Source: JBBCJM01 sp037190175 (GTDB taxonomy: Bacteria > Pseudomonadota > Alphaproteobacteria > Rhodobacterales > Rhodobacteraceae). From it: 17,928 nucleotides of DNA. Made by a program: the position numbers and the translations under genes. This document shows, one piece after another, positions 15,375-17,928 of the stretch (position 1 is the stretch's first letter; each line of letters opens with the position of its first letter). The notes under the pieces were generated by a model. That model saw only the letters and a list, made by a program, of their open reading frames with translations. It was not told where the DNA came from and made no database searches. The stretch lies in NCBI GenBank assembly GCA_037190175.1, contig JBBCJM010000068.1, forward strand, positions 1-17,928. The letters are read 5' to 3'.

Positions 15375-16193
15375 ATGGAGCCCTTGCCCAACGCCGCCGA
15401 GGCGGTGCTGGCCGACTGCATCCGGCTGGTGGGCGCGCCGGGGTTCGAGGCGCGGCTGGCGGCGTTCCTGCGCCGCTGCATCGCCTGCGACAACGTGGTG
15501 CTGATCGCCTATCTGCGCAGCGCCCCGCCGCAGGTGCTGTACCAGCAGGCCGACGACCCGCGGGTGTTCCGCGACCTGCAACGGCTCTACGTCGCCGGGG
15601 CCTATCTGCTCGACCCCTATCACGACCTGCACCTGAACCGGATCTCGCCGGGGGCCTATCGGCTCCTGGACATCGCGCCCGACCAGTTCCAGCGCAGCCG
15701 CTACTATCTCGACTACTACCGCCAGACCACGCTGACCGACGAGCTGACCTTCGTGAGCTACCCCGACGACGACACCACGATGACCATCTGCCTGGGCCGC
15801 GACGCCACCACGCCGCGCCCCTTCGGCGCCCAGGCGCGCGAGGCTGCGGCGCGGATCGCCCCGGTGGTCGCCGCCCTGGCGGACGGGCACTGGACCCGCC
15901 GCGCCGCCGCCCGCGCCGCCGCGCCCGAGCCGCTGGTGCAGGACGACCCGCCCGGCCACCTGCGCCGGGTGCTGGAGGCGCGGCACGGCATCCGGCTGTC
16001 GCCCCGGCAGGCCGAGGTGGCGATGCTGATCCTGCAAGGGCATTCCTCGGTCTCCATCGGGTTGCGGCTGGGGCTCTCGGCGCAGACGGTGAAGGTGTTC
16101 CGCCGCCAGCTTTACGCCCGCTGCACCATCGCCTCGCAGGCGGAGCTGTTCGCATTACTGCTGCCGCTCCTGACCGGAGGGCAGGCGGCTTAG
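15372..16193 (+). CDS. LuxR-type HTH transcriptional regulator
   Basis: The 273-residue protein has a C-terminal LuxR-type DNA-binding domain at about 209-262: LSPRQAEVAMLILQGHSSVS, then IGLRLGLSAQTVKVFRRQLY, then the ARCTIASQAELFAL helix. The N-terminal 180 residues are not a recognisable response-regulator receiver, because no phospho-acceptor Asp pattern is visible. They also do not clearly match an acyl-homoserine-lactone domain. The segment YYLDYYRQTTLTDELTFVSY (111-130) looks like part of a GAF-like or other small-molecule sensor, as in related stand-alone LuxR regulators. It probably senses a substrate or product of the amine pathway and controls the divergent transporter operon and the monooxygenase gene 95 bases downstream. 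Two adjacent ATGs (15372 and 15375) are both possible starts after the G-run. Confidence 0.85.
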   Translation: MMEPLPNAAEAVLADCIRLVGAPGFEARLAAFLRRCIACDNVVLIAYLRSAPPQVLYQQADDPRVFRDLQRLYVAGAYLLDPYHDLHLNRISPGAYRLLDIAPDQFQRSRYYLDYYRQTTLTDELTFVSYPDDDTTMTICLGRDATTPRPFGAQAREAAARIAPVVAALADGHWTRRAAARAAAPEPLVQDDPPGHLRRVLEARHGIRLSPRQAEVAMLILQGHSSVSIGLRLGLSAQTVKVFRRQLYARCTIASQAELFALLLPLLTGGQAA

Positions 16194-16288
16194 GGCACGG
16201 CTAACCCCGGATCAAGGATTCGCTGGTTTTGCCGAAGCCCGGCCTGCCGCATGATCGCCGCCACCCCGAATGGCCAAGGAAAGCCCCG

Positions 16289-17809
16289 ATGATCCGCACC
16301 GGCGAGGACTACCGCAACTCCATCCGCGACGGCCGCAGGGTCTTCGTCAACGGCGAACGGGTGGAGGACGTGACCGCCCATCCGCAGTTCAAGCCGCTGG
16401 TCGACATCCGCGCCCGCATCTTCGACATGGCGCACGACCCTCGCACCGCCCCGGTGATGACCGTGCGGCAGGACGGCGAGGTCAACGCCATCGGCAGCGC
16501 CCTGCCCTATTCGCAGGACGACTGGTGGGCCAAGCGGCGGGCCACCGACACGGTGATGGAGGAGGTGGGCGGCGTCGTCACCCGGGTGGGCGACGAGACG
16601 GTGGGCGAGATGTGGTCGCTGTATGACGGCGCCGACCTGCTGAACGAGGTCGACCCGCAGTTCGCCAGGAACATCGAGCACCACATCCTGCGGGTGCTGC
16701 GGCAGGACCCGTTCCACGTCTCGGCCAATACCGATCCGAAGGGGGATCGCTCGAAGGCCCCGCAGGACCAGGATCCCGACATGCTGCTGCATGTGGTGAA
16801 GGAGACGGATGCCGGCATCGTGGTGCGGGGGGCGAAGTACGAGACCGCCGCCGCCTATGCCAACCAGGCCTTCACCAAGCCCACCATCGCCAACTGGGGC
16901 AATGCCGCCTATTCCGACTATGCCGTGGGCTTCATCTGCGACCTCGCCTCGCCCGGGCTGACCTTCATCTGCCGCACCGGCTTTGCCGGCCGCGCGCCGG
17001 CCGAGGACTATCCGCTGTCCAACCGCTTCGACGAGGTGGACACGCTGGTGATCTTCGACAACGTGCTGATCCCGTGGGAGAACGTGCTGTTCTACCGCCA
17101 TACCCGCGCCGCCGCCTTCATCCGCGCCACCCTGCACCGCTATTCCGCCTTCGCCTTCGTGCAGCGCAACCTGAAGGTCGCGGACCAGCTGATCGGCGCC
17201 TCGCTGTTCAACGCCCGGCAGACGGGGTTGGACAAGCAGCAGGCGGTGCAGGAGAAGCTGGCGGAACTGGTGCTCTACCGCGAATCGATCAACGCCCACC
17301 TGACCGCGGCGATCACCCTGGCCGAGCGTTCCCCGGCCGGGCTGATGATGCCCAACCAGTCGCTGCTGATGGCGGGCCGGGTGCAGGCCTGTTCGGGGCT
17401 TTACGAGGCGATCAACATCGCCCGCGACCTGGGCGGCGGGCAGCTCTGCGTGACACCCGACCATGCCGCCTTCCAGGACCCCGAGACCAAGCCCTGGCTG
17501 GACAAGTACTACACCCTGAACGACGACTGGCAGGCCGAGGATCGGCGCAAGCTCCTGGCCTATGCCCGCGACCTGATCTCGTCCGACTATGCCGGGCACC
17601 GGCTGGCCTTCCAGATGTTCGCCCAGTCGCCGCGGTTCAACCAGTTGCAGGCGGTCTACCGCAACTTCGACTGGGAGGGGCCGCTGGACTTCGTGCAGAA
17701 ATCCGCGGGCCTGTCGGACCGCGTGAAGCCCGCCACCGGCCGCCCCGCGGGTGACGGCGCGGTGACCAAATGGTTCGGGCAGGCCCCGGTGGCGAAGGCG
17801 GCGGAATAA
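16289..17809 (+). CDS. HpaB-family (4-hydroxyphenylacetate 3-hydroxylase type) flavin monooxygenase
   Basis: The 506-residue length is close to E. coli HpaB (520). Shared landmarks are GEDYRNSIRDGRRVFVNGER (5-24), KETDAGIVVRGAK (171-183), YPLSNRFDE (241-249) and IFDNVLIPWENVLFYR (255-270). Members use FADH2 supplied by a separate reductase to hydroxylate phenols; some relatives have other chemistry. The region matching the E. coli stretch WMGRTPDY is quite different here (about 93-125), so the substrate is probably not 4-hydroxyphenylacetate. The Cys/His iron-sulfur ligands of the related 4-hydroxybutyryl-CoA dehydratase are not evident. The start at 16289 has AAGGAA about 8 bases upstream and gives the usual family N-terminus; an in-frame ATG at 16229 adds 20 residues without family resemblance. 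No HpaC-type reductase lies in the window. Confidence 0.85.
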   Translation: MIRTGEDYRNSIRDGRRVFVNGERVEDVTAHPQFKPLVDIRARIFDMAHDPRTAPVMTVRQDGEVNAIGSALPYSQDDWWAKRRATDTVMEEVGGVVTRVGDETVGEMWSLYDGADLLNEVDPQFARNIEHHILRVLRQDPFHVSANTDPKGDRSKAPQDQDPDMLLHVVKETDAGIVVRGAKYETAAAYANQAFTKPTIANWGNAAYSDYAVGFICDLASPGLTFICRTGFAGRAPAEDYPLSNRFDEVDTLVIFDNVLIPWENVLFYRHTRAAAFIRATLHRYSAFAFVQRNLKVADQLIGASLFNARQTGLDKQQAVQEKLAELVLYRESINAHLTAAITLAERSPAGLMMPNQSLLMAGRVQACSGLYEAINIARDLGGGQLCVTPDHAAFQDPETKPWLDKYYTLNDDWQAEDRRKLLAYARDLISSDYAGHRLAFQMFAQSPRFNQLQAVYRNFDWEGPLDFVQKSAGLSDRVKPATGRPAGDGAVTKWFGQAPVAKAAE

Positions 17810-17817
17810 CCTCCCGC

Positions 17818-17873
17818 CCCTTCTTCTGTCCAGAAATATCCTCGGGGGGTCCGGGGGGCAGACCGCCCCCCCG
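17818..17873 (+). terminator. Structured 3' element after the monooxygenase gene (element B, copy 2)
   Basis: Eight bases after the TAA stop, the sense strand has CCCTTCTTCTGTCCA, AAATATCC and GGGGGTCC blocks, followed by a CGGGGGGC/GCCCCCCCG stem with loop AGACC. It matches the element behind the flavoprotein gene (8433-8487) in sequence, order and orientation relative to the gene. The two loops differ while both stems are preserved, which points to a function at the RNA level such as transcript ending or 3' protection. The remaining bases to the window end hold no gene I can support. Confidence 0.55.
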
Positions 17874-17928
17874 CTCCGCCCTATCCGCGATGCAGCCCAT
17901 GACGCTGGAATACCCCGACCGGAAGGCG

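Noticed and set aside
15259..16155. Upstream extension of the potA frame to 653 codons
   Set aside because: The extension is Arg/Pro/Ala-rich and antisense to the LuxR-type gene. The ATPase family begins near the ATG at 15258.
17890..17928. ATG at 17890 (or 17899) open to the right edge, as the possible start of another gene
   Set aside because: Only 10-13 codons are visible, no ribosome binding site precedes them and I recognise no family, so it cannot be supported.
1..17928. Mobile-element, CRISPR, tRNA or rRNA content
   Set aside because: I saw no transposase or integrase motif, no regularly spaced short repeats and no tRNA- or rRNA-like sequence. The repeats found are isolated intergenic hairpins.

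Overview
The window is very GC-rich DNA with dense, overlapping genes. Gene content, codon use and intergenic elements suggest an alphaproteobacterium, most likely of the Rhodobacteraceae. This is a judgement from style and gene families, since no rRNA or other phylogenetic marker is present. I recognise 13 protein-coding genes. I see no tRNA, rRNA, CRISPR array, insertion sequence or integrase.

Left part (1-7090). The C-terminal end of a flotillin-like protein on the + strand converges on a three-gene minus-strand operon (7090 down to 517) with overlapping stop and start codons. Its genes are a transglutaminase-core plus DUF2126 (putative amidoligase) protein, a circularly permuted ATP-grasp protein fused to an alpha-E domain, and a second transglutaminase-like protein. 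This combination is a known but biochemically obscure amidoligase/peptidase system, predicted to build and cleave amide or peptide linkages. A 32-bp-stem hairpin closes the convergent junction, and a near-copy lies just upstream of the operon.

Middle and right (7307-15258, minus strand). Eight co-directional genes look like one pathway for taking up and oxidising an amine. They are a polyamine-type ABC transporter (ATPase, two permeases, binding protein), a DavA/RamA-like amidase, a trimethylamine-dehydrogenase-family flavoprotein, a RidA-family protein and a DUF1028 Ntn-hydrolase-like protein. The flavoprotein's substrate-pocket residues (Gln64, Trp266, Asp357) match those I recall for histamine dehydrogenase rather than trimethylamine dehydrogenase. 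The likely substrate is therefore a primary amine or diamine (histamine, agmatine, putrescine or tyramine-like), and the identity is open.

Right end (15372-17809, plus strand). A LuxR-type HTH regulator is divergent from the transporter and is followed by a divergent HpaB-family flavin monooxygenase. The 113-bp divergent intergenic region carries repeated GGGGGTAT boxes in direct and inverted orientation, which are candidate operators. No flavin reductase, aldehyde dehydrogenase or electron-transfer flavoprotein is present, so the pathway would need partners elsewhere.

Between genes there are two families of recurrent structured elements. One is a long palindromic hairpin at operon ends (441-514 and 7227-7296). 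The other is a sense-strand 3' element, a pyrimidine-rich box followed by a G/C hairpin, found directly after two stop codons (8433-8487 and 17818-17873).
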